64,000 nt of DNA from an uncultured Clostridia bacterium (lineage in GTDB: Bacteria > Bacillota > Clostridia > TANB77 > CAG-508), in contig CAKPDR010000001.1 of NCBI GenBank assembly GCA_934149075.1, positions 1-64,000 of the forward strand, read 5' to 3'. The translations under genes were made by a program, and so were the position numbers. The notes below the pieces were generated by a model. That model was not told the origin of the DNA. It saw nothing but the letters and a program-made list of their open reading frames with translations, and ran no database searches. Positions 1 through 9,034 of this stretch are shown one piece after another. Numbering within the stretch: the first letter of the stretch is position 1; the number at the start of each line of letters is the position of its first letter.

Positions 1-90
1 AAAATCACCGTTTGGTTTTTTCTCTAAAGGATCTATTGTTTACTTTTCAATGTACTTTTTTGTTTTGTTCACTTGCGATGAACGAAACTT
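1..90 (-). other. Probable rRNA operon leader (edge)
   Basis: Transcribed leftward from the promoters at 91-408. On the minus strand it contains TTGAAAAGTAAACAA, resembling the TTTGAAAACTAAACAA leader block that precedes 16S rRNA in Firmicutes. The 16S gene itself would lie outside the window, so the identity is inferred from the leader and the promoter arrangement. Confidence 0.5.
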
Positions 91-408
91 ATTTTAGCAT
101 ACCTTTTTCTTGTTGTCAATACTTTTTAAAAAATATTTTAAATATTTTTTGTCCGTTTTTGGGGCAAAATAAAAAATTAGTAATTGATGTCTTTCTTCTA
201 TTTTTTTGTACTAACTTTTATACTAATTCTTGTGTAATATTTTTATATTTTTTCGTTTGTTGCTTGATCTTGATATATATTACCACGCATGTCGAAAATT
301 GTCAACACTTTTTTTGAAATTTTTAAAAGTTTTTTTATTTTGATTTTGTTTGACCTTTTTTCTTGCTTGGCCTTCAATTATATTAACACCTTTCTTCTTC
401 TATGTCAA
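91..408 (-). promoter_or_regulatory. Three tandem strong sigma-A promoters
   Basis: Minus-strand promoters, all with perfect TTGACA boxes and 17-nt spacers: P1 -35 at 114-119 and -10 TAAAAT at 91-96; P2 -35 at 300-305 and -10 TAATAT at 277-282; P3 -35 at 403-408 and -10 TAATAT at 380-385. Tandem consensus promoters are typical of rRNA operons. ORFs readable across 12-471 on the other strand are spurious. Confidence 0.75.
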
Positions 409-436
409 TACTTTTTTAACAGAAATTTTTTCCATT

Positions 437-688
437 GTTACAGGTTAATGGTTTTGATTAACTTTTTATAAGAAAGACTTGAATATAAGTTTTTCATTAC
501 ATTCCTCGGCTTATTATGAAATTCAAGAAATTCTAATTTGATTTATGGCACCCTTCCACTCTCGTGAACTCTTTCCATAAATCTGCATAGAATTTCTAAA
601 ATTTCTCCATGCACATTCGTCATTTCATTCAAAGCTTATATTCAAGTCTTTCTTTATATTAGTTTTAAATAAAACATTAACCTGTAAC
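437..688. repeat. Nested 252-bp inverted repeat
   Basis: The outer arms GTTACAGGTTAATG (437-450) and CATTAACCTGTAAC (675-688) are perfect complements. Inner arms around GAAAGACTTGAATATAAG (about 466-489 and 635-658) pair with one indel, and further inside ATTTATGG/CCATAAAT and AGAAATTCTA/TAGAATTTCT pair again. It could be a MITE-like element or a structured RNA. No ORF is inside. Confidence 0.6.
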
Positions 689-793
689 TTCTATCTAATA
701 TTTTAGTTACAATACAGAATTTATAGAACATACATGTTTCCAAATTTATATGAATATCTGTAAATTACAACTATTCTTATCCATTTATATATA

Positions 794-912
794 AATAAGA
801 AAGTAATATATAATTTTAAAGTTTAACAAGGTGTTTTAAATTTGTTATAAACAAATTTAAAATAGCGAAGCGTCCGCAGTTAAACGATAGAATAATATAT
901 TACTTTCTTATT
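794..912. repeat. Nested 119-bp inverted repeat after topA
   Basis: The 18-bp perfect terminal arms AATAAGAAAGTAATATAT lie at 794-811 and 895-912. Inside are GTTTAAC/GTTAAAC and a central hairpin with TTTTAAATTTGTT/AACAAATTTAAAA arms. It begins 18 nt past the topA stop. It may act as the topA transcript end or be a small mobile repeat; there is no long U-run typical of a terminator. Confidence 0.6.
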
Positions 913-929
913 ACTATATTATAAATATT

Positions 930-2909
930 TTATTTTTCCTTCTTAGGTTTATTCCATGAAATATAATCACATGACTTTGGATTATTTTCGCAAATATAAT
1001 ATTTTCTTTTATTTTTTGCCTTTCTAACTTGTACAACTCCTCCACATTTTGGACATGGCACGTCAATAGTTTCCACAATAGCTTTTGTATTTTTACATTC
1101 AGGATAACCTGGACAAGCTAAAAACTTTCCGAATTTTCCATATTTATATACCATCATTCTTCCACACTTCTCGCATTTAACATCAGAAACTTCTTCAACC
1201 AACTCGACATGTTCTAATTCTTTCTCTACTTTTTCCACAGTTTGTTCAAAAGGTGTGTAAAATTCCCCTATCATTTCTCTCCAATCTTCTTTTCCTTCTG
1301 CAATATTATCAAATTGGCTTTCTACATTAGCAGTAAACTCTACATTTATTACATCTTTAAAGTTCTCTGTTAATAATTTATTTACAATTTTACCAAGTTC
1401 AGTTGGTATTAATTGTTTTTGTTCCTTTTCTATATATCTTCTTTCTAATATAGTAGTAATTGTTGGAGAATATGTACTTGGTCTACCTATTCCTTTTTCT
1501 TCTAATGCTTTTACAAGACTTGCTTCTGTATATCTTGGTGGTGGTTCTGTAAAACTTTGCTTTGGTTCAATAGATTTTTTCTTAACTTCTTGTTTTAATT
1601 CTAGTTCAGGTATCATACCTTCTTCGTCTTCTTGCTTTTCATCAGAACCTTCTACATATAAAGTCATAAATCCTTTAAACTTCAAATTTTGTCCGCTTGC
1701 CTTAAATGTGTATTTATTTGCATCTATTGTTACAGCCATTGTGTCATAAATTGCTGCTGACATTTGACTAGCCATAAATCTATTATATATTAATTTGTAA
1801 AGTTTGTATTGGTCCTTTGTCAAAAATTCTTTAATTTGATCTGGTTCTAGGTCTGCATATGTTGGTCTTATACCTTCATGAGCATCTTGTGCTTCTTTAT
1901 TAGTTTTATAATATCTATTTTCATAGTATTTCTCGCCATAGACTTCTAATATATGTGTCTTTGCAGCAGCTCTTGCCTCTTCTGAAATTCTTGTAGAGTC
2001 TGTTCTCATATATGTTATTAATCCAACAGTTCCTTTTTCAGGAATTTTTACTCCTTCATATAAACCTTGTGCTACTGACATTGTTTTCTTTAATGTAAAT
2101 CCTAGTTTTCTTGAAGCTTCTTGTTGCATAGTACTTGTTGTAAATGGTGGTGCTGGTGTTCTTTTCTTTTCACCTTTTTTGATGTCTTCTACTATATATT
2201 TTGCATTTTTTATGTTCTCAAGTATTTCGTCTACTTGCTCTTTATTATGAATTTCTAATTTTTTTCCATCTTTTCCATAAAACCTAGCATCAAATATTTT
2301 ATTAGATTTTTCATCTAATAATTTTGCATATATATTCCAATATTCTTCTGGAATAAATTTTTCAATTTCTTCTTCTCTGTCTACAATTAGTTTTACTGCA
2401 ACTGATTGCACTCTTCCTGCTGATAGTCCTCTTCTTACTTTTTTCCATAATACAGGACTCATTTTGTATCCAACGATTCTGTCTAACACTCTTCTTGCTT
2501 GTTGGGCATCAACTAAGTTGATATCAATATCTCTTGGCTCTTTTATTGCTTTTTGTACTGCAGTTTTTGTTATTTCATTAAATGTTACTCTTGTAATTTT
2601 GTCTTTATCTACATCTAGTATATTTGATAGATGCCATGCTATTGCTTCTCCTTCACGATCAGGGTCAGTTGCCAAATATACTTTTTTTGCTGATTTAGCA
2701 TCTTTTTTTAATTCTTTTATTAAATTTCCTTTTCCCCTAATATTTATATATTGAGGCTCAAAGTTATGTTCTACATCTATTCCTAATTTTGATTTTGGTA
2801 GATCTCTAACATGTCCCATTGATGCTATTACTTTTGTGCTCCCTCCCAAAAACTTCTTTATAGTATTTGCTTTTGCTGGTGATTCTACTATTATTAATTT
2901 ATCTGCCAT
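930..2909 (-). CDS. topA: DNA topoisomerase I
   Basis: Type IA topoisomerase that relaxes negatively supercoiled DNA. The N-terminal Toprim domain starts with KLIIVESPAKA and carries the DPDREGEAIAWHL acidic motif. The active-site tyrosine lies in GLITYMRTDSTRIS near residue 300. The C-terminus has two four-cysteine zinc ribbons (CEKCG...CPGYPEC and CPKCGG...CENNPKSC). I chose the ATG at 2909 (MADKLI) because AAGGAG sits 11 nt upstream; an upstream in-frame ATG at 2933 lies ahead of that site. At about 659 residues the length is normal. It is a housekeeping gene in the chromosomal flank. Confidence 0.97.
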   Translation of the reverse strand: MADKLIIVESPAKANTIKKFLGGSTKVIASMGHVRDLPKSKLGIDVEHNFEPQYINIRGKGNLIKELKKDAKSAKKVYLATDPDREGEAIAWHLSNILDVDKDKITRVTFNEITKTAVQKAIKEPRDIDINLVDAQQARRVLDRIVGYKMSPVLWKKVRRGLSAGRVQSVAVKLIVDREEEIEKFIPEEYWNIYAKLLDEKSNKIFDARFYGKDGKKLEIHNKEQVDEILENIKNAKYIVEDIKKGEKKRTPAPPFTTSTMQQEASRKLGFTLKKTMSVAQGLYEGVKIPEKGTVGLITYMRTDSTRISEEARAAAKTHILEVYGEKYYENRYYKTNKEAQDAHEGIRPTYADLEPDQIKEFLTKDQYKLYKLIYNRFMASQMSAAIYDTMAVTIDANKYTFKASGQNLKFKGFMTLYVEGSDEKQEDEEGMIPELELKQEVKKKSIEPKQSFTEPPPRYTEASLVKALEEKGIGRPSTYSPTITTILERRYIEKEQKQLIPTELGKIVNKLLTENFKDVINVEFTANVESQFDNIAEGKEDWREMIGEFYTPFEQTVEKVEKELEHVELVEEVSDVKCEKCGRMMVYKYGKFGKFLACPGYPECKNTKAIVETIDVPCPKCGGVVQVRKAKNKRKYYICENNPKSCDYISWNKPKKEK

Positions 2910-2973
2910 TTTTATTTTTGCTCCTTCCTGCATCGCATTTTTGTAAGCTTTTTCTTAATTGTTTTTCTATTTC

Positions 2974-3315
2974 TTATGTATTGTAGCCTAATTTTTTTAT
3001 TTTGGCAAGTGTTTGTAATTTTTTTATTTCTATAATTACATCTTCAAGACCTATTGGCGTAACTTCATTTTCTTTTATTAAGCTTAATATTTTTGTTATT
3101 TCACTTTCATCATTTGTTATATGTTCAATTCTATTTTGTTCAACTCCAATTTTTTCTTTATACTCTGTTTTTATTACTTGTATTCCATATAATAATTTAT
3201 TTTCTTTTTCTGGTTCGTTTGTTATTTTATAATATTCTACTTTTATTGGATAGTTTATTCCCGCTTCTAATAATTCGTCTCGATTTATAAAGATGCTTCC
3301 AAAAAAGTTCTTCAA
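2974..3315 (-). CDS. DUF6514-like small protein
   Basis: Small soluble protein of about 113 residues, resembling the clostridial DUF6514 family (YGIQVIK..., a NITNDE-like centre and a VTPIGLEDVI end). Function unknown. The start is best read as TTG at 3315, because GGAGG lies 7 nt before it; the apparent upstream GTG start would place the ribosome site inside the gene. It is upstream of topA in the same direction, 64 nt away, and could be co-transcribed with it. Confidence 0.6.
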   Translation of the reverse strand: MKNFFGSIFINRDELLEAGINYPIKVEYYKITNEPEKENKLLYGIQVIKTEYKEKIGVEQNRIEHITNDESEITKILSLIKENEVTPIGLEDVIIEIKKLQTLAKIKKLGYNT

Positions 3316-3623
3316 TAACTTTCCTCCCTCCACTTTTGTTATAACATTTACTATAATACTTTATATTTAAAAAAGCAAGAACTTTTCATCGCAAGATTCT
3401 CTACATTTTCTGAAAAATCGACATCTTCTTTTTTATATGTATTTAATGTTTCAATATGTCCTAAAATCTCTTTAATATTTATTACAGTTTTCTACAAACT
3501 TTTTCATAAAAATATAGTATAATTTATTTAACATCAGAATTTTTTCATATTTTCTGAATTTGTCCGGACAATCTTTTATTCAAAAAGTATTAATAATTGT
3601 TTTTTATTCTAATTATTAATGCT
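3316..3623. other. Intergenic region with short inverted repeats
   Basis: I see no gene here. It holds TCAGAA/TTCTGA arms (about 3536-3557) and a perfect 10-bp pair ATTAATAATT/AATTATTAAT (about 3588-3620) just beyond the trmH-like terminator. No convincing promoter with correct spacing was found. Confidence 0.4.
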
Positions 3624-3656
3624 GAAAAGCACATCATTTTTAAGATGTGCTTTTTG
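3624..3656 (-). terminator. Terminator overlapping the trmH-like 3' end
   Basis: Hairpin AAAAGCACATC/GATGTGCTTTT with an 8-nt loop and U-runs in both directions. One arm is formed by the last sense codons and the stop of the methyltransferase gene. Confidence 0.75.
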
Positions 3657-4440
3657 TTATTTTTTGTCTTACATATTCATACATTACAATTCCTGCTGCT
3701 ACTGAAGCATTAAGACTTTCTGTTTTACCTAACATAGGAATTTTAGCTTTTTCATCTGCCATATCCTGAATCTCTTCAGATACACCATTTGATTCATTGC
3801 CTATAACTATTATCTTTTTATTGAATTCTATATCATAAATACTGTTATCTGTTTGTAAAGATGTTACCATTAATTTAAAATGATGTTTTCTCATTTCTTT
3901 TATAGATTGTACCAAATCAGATGTTTCAATTATTTTGACTCTGAAGATTGCTCCCATCGTTGAACGTACAACTTTAGAGTTAAATGCATCAACTGTATCT
4001 TTAGTAACTATTATTTGTTTTAGTCCAATACTATCAACTGTCCTTAAAATAGTTCCAAGATTACCTGGATCTTGTACATTATCTAATGCAACTATTATAT
4101 CTTCACTATAATCAATTTCTTGCTTTTCTGTGTTTTTTTCAATAATTGCCATAACTCCCTGTGGATTTGTTACTTGTGTAATTGATGAAAAAATTTTGTC
4201 TGTTACATATACACATTCATATTTTGCAATTTCAAGCATTACATTTGTAGGAATTTCATATGTTCTAGTTGTATCATCACATATAATAACTTTTTTAATT
4301 TTTGATTTTTCTTGAACCGCTTCTTCTATTAATTTAACACCTTCAATAATGTATTCATTATTTTCGTCTCTATATTTTTTATCTTTTAATTTTTTTATAT
4401 GTTTTATTAATTCATTATCTTTACTTGAAATTACTTGCAT
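3640..4440 (-). CDS. TrmH/SpoU-family RNA 2'-O-methyltransferase
   Basis: 266-residue SPOUT-class enzyme that would transfer methyl from SAM to a ribose 2'-OH in rRNA or tRNA. An N-terminal substrate-binding domain precedes the knotted catalytic domain. SpoU motif 1 is NVQDPGNLGTILRT, motif 2 is IGNESNGV, and motif 3 is IPMLGKTESLNASVAAGI. It overlaps the mfd stop by 10 nt, so the two are translationally coupled. The exact RNA target (RlmB/TsnR-like) cannot be decided from sequence alone. Confidence 0.9.
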   Translation of the reverse strand: MQVISSKDNELIKHIKKLKDKKYRDENNEYIIEGVKLIEEAVQEKSKIKKVIICDDTTRTYEIPTNVMLEIAKYECVYVTDKIFSSITQVTNPQGVMAIIEKNTEKQEIDYSEDIIVALDNVQDPGNLGTILRTVDSIGLKQIIVTKDTVDAFNSKVVRSTMGAIFRVKIIETSDLVQSIKEMRKHHFKLMVTSLQTDNSIYDIEFNKKIIVIGNESNGVSEEIQDMADEKAKIPMLGKTESLNASVAAGIVMYEYVRQKITKSTS

Positions 4441-7400
4441 TCTTCTTTTTCCTTTCTATCATTCTCATCATTCATAATCTCTTTTAAAAATGTCTTAACT
4501 TCATTTAAAATTCCTTTTTCTGAATTTTCTGTCAATGCTAGTGTTACTTGTGGTTTTATTCCTTGAGTAAACTTAATTCTATTTCGATATTTTTTCAAAA
4601 GTTCATTTATATCAATATTTATTTCTCCAGCATCAAATATAAATACTACAAAATTTCTTTTTTCTTGAACTTTACTAATTTTTAATTTCTTACACAAAGT
4701 CTTGATTCTAGCAATATCTAATAGATTTTCAATTTCATTAGGCATATTTCCAAATCTATCAATCATTTCATCTACAACATTTTGTATATCTTCTTCATTT
4801 TTACACAATGCAATATCTTGATACATTTCAATTTTTTGACTTGAATCTGATATATATTCGTCTGGTATATAGCTTGTAACATCTAAATCTATTTGTACAT
4901 CTATTTCAGGTATTACAGTTTCTCCTTGGATTTCTTTTACAACTTCGTCTAATAAATTGCAATATGTATCATATCCAACTTGTTCTAAATGTCCATGTTG
5001 AATTTCTCCAAGTAAACTTCCTGCTCCTCTAATTTCCAAATCTCTCATTGCAATTTTAAATCCTGAACCAAATTCAGTAAACTCTTTTATTGCTTTTAGT
5101 CTTTTATCTGCGACTTCTGATAATAGTTTGTCTCTTTTATATGTTATATATGCATATCCTTGTCTGTCTGACCTGCCAACTCTTCCTCTAATTTGATATA
5201 ATTGTGCTAATCCCATTCTATCTGCATTTTCTACTATTATAGTATTTGCATTTGGAATGTCAATTCCAGATTCTAATATTGTTGTACATACTAATATATC
5301 TGTCTTGTGTTCAATAAAATCTTCCATGATATCTTCAATTTCACTTCCAGTCATTTGTCCATGTGCATAAGCAACTCTAGCTTCTGGAACAAGTGAAGAT
5401 ATTTCATCAGCTTTTTGCATTATTCTTTCTACATTATTGAATAGGTAAAATACTTGACCTTTTCTTTCTATCTCTCTTGTGATTGCTTCTCTTATTACTT
5501 CTCTATCATATTCTAATACATAGGTTTGAACTGGTTTCCTATTATATGGTGGTTCATAGATTACTGACATATCTCTAACTCCAACTATTGACATATGTAA
5601 TGTTCTTGGTATTGGAGTTGCAGTCATTGTCAAAACATCTACATTTGTTTTATATTGTTTTATTTTTTCCTTTGCTTTTACTCCAAATCTATGCTCTTCG
5701 TCTATTATTAAGAGTCCTAAATCTTTAAATTCTACATCATCACTTAAAATTCTATGTGTTCCTACAACAACATCAACTTCTCCTAATTTTAATTTTTTTA
5801 TTATTTCATTTTGTTGTTTTTTAGTTTTAAATCTATTTAGAACTTCTACTTTTACTGCAAAGCCTGACATTCTATCTCTAAATTCTTTATATTGTTGTTC
5901 TGCAAGTACTGTTGTTGGCGCTAGATATGCAACTTGTTTTCCATCCATTACAGCTTTAAATGTTGCTCTTATTGCAACTTCTGTTTTTCCATATCCAACA
6001 TCTCCACATAATAATCTGTCCATTGGTTTGTCTGTCTCCATGTCTTTTTTTACTTCATCTATACAACGCAACTGGTCATCTGTTTCTTGATATGGAAAAC
6101 TGTCTTCAAATTGAGTTTGCCATGGCGTATCTTTTGAGAATGCATATCCTTTTGCTTTTTCTCTTTTTGCATATAATTGAATTAATTCTTGTGCGACTTC
6201 TCTTAAATTTTTCTTTACTTTTGCTTTTGTTTTTAACCATTCTTTTGTGCCTAATTTATTTACTTTAAGTCCGCCTTCGTCTCCACCTACATATTTCCTA
6301 ATACTATCTAATTGGTTTGTTGGAACATATAAAATATCATCTCCATAATATTTTATTTTTATATAATCTTTTGTTGTTCCATCTGCAGTTATAGTATTTA
6401 CACCAATAAAAATTCCTATTCCATAATTTTTATGTACAACATAATCTCCTACTTTTAAATCTGCAAATACTACTTTTTGTCCTTCTTTAAATGCAGAATT
6501 TTTATAGTTTTTTCTTTTTTCTCCTTCTACAAGCTCTTGTGATGTTATTACAAGTTGTTTTGTGTCAAAACATTCAAATCCTGCTGATAATTTTCCGATT
6601 GATACTGTTACCAAACTTTCATTATTTTTTACTATTATTGTTTGATTTAGTTTTTCTTCATATTTATTGATTATTTCATGTTCATCTAATAATGAACATA
6701 TCTTTTTTGCTTTTTCTTTTGTTTCTGCTAATATATATATTTTCTTTTTGTCTTCTTGTGCTTTTAGTAATTCTTTTATCAATATTTCTATTTCACTTTT
6801 ATAAAAGTTCTTTTCTTTATATACCCAATTGTATTTTTCTGCTTGTATTTTGATTTCATCATCATTTTTTGCTAAATATATTATTTGCTTATTTTCTAAT
6901 TTTTCATCAAACTGTGAATAGTTCATTATATTTTTTATAGCATCTGGAACTATTTTTTCTTTATCAATTAATAGTTGTATTATATTTTGACTGTCTAAAT
7001 TTATATTTTCGAGTCTTTGATTTATCTTATTTATTTCGTCTAATGCAATAATAAATTTTTCATTTAAGTAATCTAATATTGTTTCTTGTTCTTCATAAAA
7101 ACAATTTAAATATTTCTCAATTTTGCTTATATAGTTTCCTGTTTTTATTACTTCTATATCTTGTTCAACTTGTGCTTGAAAAGTTTCTGCATATATTGTA
7201 TTTCTTATTTTTTCTACTACTGTTGATATATCTGTTTCTAATACATATTCATGTGCTGGATATATTGTTGCTTTTTCTGTATTTTCTGTTGATCTTTGGC
7301 TTACTATATTGAAATATCTTATTGAATCTACCTCGTCTCCCCAAAGTTCTATTCTTATTCCCATTTTTTCAGTTAAAGAAATATCTATAATTCCTCCTCT

Positions 7401-7922
7401 TATACTGAATTGTCCTCTTCCATCTATTAAATCATATCTTACATATCCTAAGTCAACAAGTTTTTGTTTGATTTTCTCTAAGTCATGTACTTCTCCAATT
7501 TTAAATTTTAGAACATTTTTATATAAGGCTTTTTTGCTTATCATTTTTTGAGCAATAGCTTCTATTGTCGTTACAACTATTCCTGTCCTGGTTTCTTGAA
7601 TTTTATTTAATGCTTCAATTCTTTCATATGGTAAGTCTTTACTTTCTGCTACATAGTCATATGTTACTATTTCTTTTTTTGGTAAATATATTATTTTATC
7701 TGTAAAATATTTTAAATCTTCTACTATTTTTCTTGCTTGTATTTCATTATATGTAATTATACATATTGGCTTTTTGGCAAATTCTTTTGTTGCTGATAAC
7801 ATTTGTATCATTCCAACGTCAGTTAAGCCCGATATGGCTATCGGACTTTTTTGGTTTTCTATATTTTTTATATATTCACAGAATTTCGAATTTTTTCCTA
7901 ATTCCCCTAATATGGTGTTCAT
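4431..7922 (-). CDS. mfd: Transcription-repair coupling factor
   Basis: Large SF2 translocase that removes stalled RNA polymerase and recruits UvrA. The N-terminal UvrB-like region is followed by an RNA-polymerase-interacting domain (KVGDYVVHKNYGIG), helicase motifs with Walker A GDVGYGKTE and DEEH box, the translocation (TRG) motif region with QIRGRVGR, and a C-terminal TRCF domain. I prefer the ATG at 7922 (MNTIL), since AAGGA lies 9 nt upstream; the ATG at 7931 is too close to it. Length about 1163 residues is typical. It heads a pair with the trmH-like gene. Confidence 0.97.
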   Translation of the reverse strand: MNTILGELGKNSKFCEYIKNIENQKSPIAISGLTDVGMIQMLSATKEFAKKPICIITYNEIQARKIVEDLKYFTDKIIYLPKKEIVTYDYVAESKDLPYERIEALNKIQETRTGIVVTTIEAIAQKMISKKALYKNVLKFKIGEVHDLEKIKQKLVDLGYVRYDLIDGRGQFSIRGGIIDISLTEKMGIRIELWGDEVDSIRYFNIVSQRSTENTEKATIYPAHEYVLETDISTVVEKIRNTIYAETFQAQVEQDIEVIKTGNYISKIEKYLNCFYEEQETILDYLNEKFIIALDEINKINQRLENINLDSQNIIQLLIDKEKIVPDAIKNIMNYSQFDEKLENKQIIYLAKNDDEIKIQAEKYNWVYKEKNFYKSEIEILIKELLKAQEDKKKIYILAETKEKAKKICSLLDEHEIINKYEEKLNQTIIVKNNESLVTVSIGKLSAGFECFDTKQLVITSQELVEGEKRKNYKNSAFKEGQKVVFADLKVGDYVVHKNYGIGIFIGVNTITADGTTKDYIKIKYYGDDILYVPTNQLDSIRKYVGGDEGGLKVNKLGTKEWLKTKAKVKKNLREVAQELIQLYAKREKAKGYAFSKDTPWQTQFEDSFPYQETDDQLRCIDEVKKDMETDKPMDRLLCGDVGYGKTEVAIRATFKAVMDGKQVAYLAPTTVLAEQQYKEFRDRMSGFAVKVEVLNRFKTKKQQNEIIKKLKLGEVDVVVGTHRILSDDVEFKDLGLLIIDEEHRFGVKAKEKIKQYKTNVDVLTMTATPIPRTLHMSIVGVRDMSVIYEPPYNRKPVQTYVLEYDREVIREAITREIERKGQVFYLFNNVERIMQKADEISSLVPEARVAYAHGQMTGSEIEDIMEDFIEHKTDILVCTTILESGIDIPNANTIIVENADRMGLAQLYQIRGRVGRSDRQGYAYITYKRDKLLSEVADKRLKAIKEFTEFGSGFKIAMRDLEIRGAGSLLGEIQHGHLEQVGYDTYCNLLDEVVKEIQGETVIPEIDVQIDLDVTSYIPDEYISDSSQKIEMYQDIALCKNEEDIQNVVDEMIDRFGNMPNEIENLLDIARIKTLCKKLKISKVQEKRNFVVFIFDAGEINIDINELLKKYRNRIKFTQGIKPQVTLALTENSEKGILNEVKTFLKEIMNDENDRKEKEECK

Positions 7923-8000
7923 TTTTCTCATTCCTTTTGTTTTAATATGGTTTATTATACCATATCTTTTTTCTAAACGGAAGTATTTATTGGATTTTTT

Positions 8001-8029
8001 TGACTTTTTTCTTATTTTGTGCTATACTA
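8001..8029 (+). promoter_or_regulatory. Extended -10 sigma-A promoter
   Basis: TTGACT (8001-8006), 17-nt spacer, TATACT (8024-8029) preceded by TGC, an extended -10. It lies 65 nt before the small cysteine-rich gene and is the clearest promoter of the left flank. Confidence 0.85.
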
Positions 8030-8093
8030 AAAGTGTAACTTATAGTTTTACATTACGAAATCCAAACTTATAAGTTTGGTGAAAGGAAAAAAG

Positions 8094-8264
8094 ATGAAAT
8101 TATTTTCAGAAAACATCTATTGTAGCAGTTGTAAAGGAACTTGCAGAAGAAAAAACTCTGCTGAAACCCAAAGAAATGCACATAAAAAGTTTGGAATTAC
8201 CCCAAACAATTGTGTACCAAATTGTGATGGTTCCAGTCGTTGCCCTTATGCTACGAGTAAGTAA
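8094..8264 (+). CDS. Small six-cysteine protein
   Basis: 56-residue protein starting MKLFSENIYC. The ATG at 8094 has GAAAGGA 6 nt upstream; an earlier in-frame ATG reading is less likely. Six cysteines lie in two clusters, CSSCKGTC near the N-terminus and CVPNCDGSSRC near the C-terminus, separated by a basic segment. There is no signal peptide. The pattern suggests a small metal-binding (zinc or Fe-S) protein, but I do not recognise the family. It is one of only a few + strand genes and has its own strong promoter and terminator, so it is a self-contained unit. Confidence 0.7.
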   Translation: MKLFSENIYCSSCKGTCRRKNSAETQRNAHKKFGITPNNCVPNCDGSSRCPYATSK

Positions 8265-8285
8265 TTAATTTTCATCTTTTCTTGA

Positions 8286-8312
8286 GGGAACCTATCTAGG
8301 TTCCCTTTTCTA
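8286..8312 (+). terminator. Rho-independent terminator
   Basis: Perfect 8-bp stem GGGAACCT/AGGTTCCC with a 4-nt loop, followed by TTTTCT. It ends the small six-cysteine gene. Confidence 0.9.
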
Positions 8313-8331
8313 TTTCTATGCACTTTATATT

Positions 8332-9018
8332 CTACTTTAGCATTTGATAACTTGCCTTCCAATTAGGACAATAATAATTTAATAATGAATAAAATCTTTT
8401 ATTATGATATTTTTCTATTAAATGCATTAGTTCATGAACTACTACATATTCTATTGCTTGATTACTTTTCTTGGCTAGTTCTGTATTAAATAAAATGGTC
8501 TGTTTAGTAATATTACAGCTTCCCCATAAAGTTTTCATTTTTCTTAATTTGTACCCTTTTGGTTTTACCTTTAATAATAGTGACCATTTTTCCATATATT
8601 CATTTATTTTTGGGATTAAGCTTTCTTTGTAAAAAATATTCATCAGTTTTTCTTTATATTCTGTTGTAGCATTTTCAGGTACATACATTTCAATAAAACC
8701 TGGTCTTTCTATTTTAATATATGATGTTTTTGCTTTTTCTACTGGGTATATTTTTAAAATATATCTTTTACCATTAAAATAGTGTTCTTCTTCTGATACA
8801 TATTTTTTGTTTTCTTGTTGTTCTCTTTCTTTTAGTTTTTGTATTCGACTTTCTATCCAATCTAATTTATTTAAAACTATTTTCTTTACATATTCTATGT
8901 CTACTCTTCTGGGACATGATACATATACTTGCATGTCTGGGTGTACTTTTATATTTATATTTTTTACTTTTTTCTTTTCTATGTTTATTTTTATATTTTT
9001 TATTGTATAAGTAATCAT
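8332..9018 (-). CDS. YgjP-like zinc metallopeptidase (DUF45)
   Basis: About 228 residues of the YgjP/DUF45 (M48-like) family. The zinc-binding HELMH motif lies in YVVVHELMHLIEKYH near the C-terminus, preceded by a typical WGSC segment. Substrate is unknown for the family. The ATG at 9018 is preferred because AAGGA is 6 nt upstream; an ATG at 9024 abuts the ribosome site. It follows the bile salt hydrolase gene by 16 nt, in the same direction. Confidence 0.85.
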   Translation of the reverse strand: MITYTIKNIKINIEKKKVKNINIKVHPDMQVYVSCPRRVDIEYVKKIVLNKLDWIESRIQKLKEREQQENKKYVSEEEHYFNGKRYILKIYPVEKAKTSYIKIERPGFIEMYVPENATTEYKEKLMNIFYKESLIPKINEYMEKWSLLLKVKPKGYKLRKMKTLWGSCNITKQTILFNTELAKKSNQAIEYVVVHELMHLIEKYHNKRFYSLLNYYCPNWKASYQMLK

Positions 9019-9034
9019 TGTCATTCCTTTAAAA

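Noticed and set aside
12..471. Two plus-strand ORFs of 101 and 60 codons at the left edge
   Set aside because: Phe/Leu-rich translation of T-rich DNA, no ribosome sites, and they overlie three minus-strand promoters.
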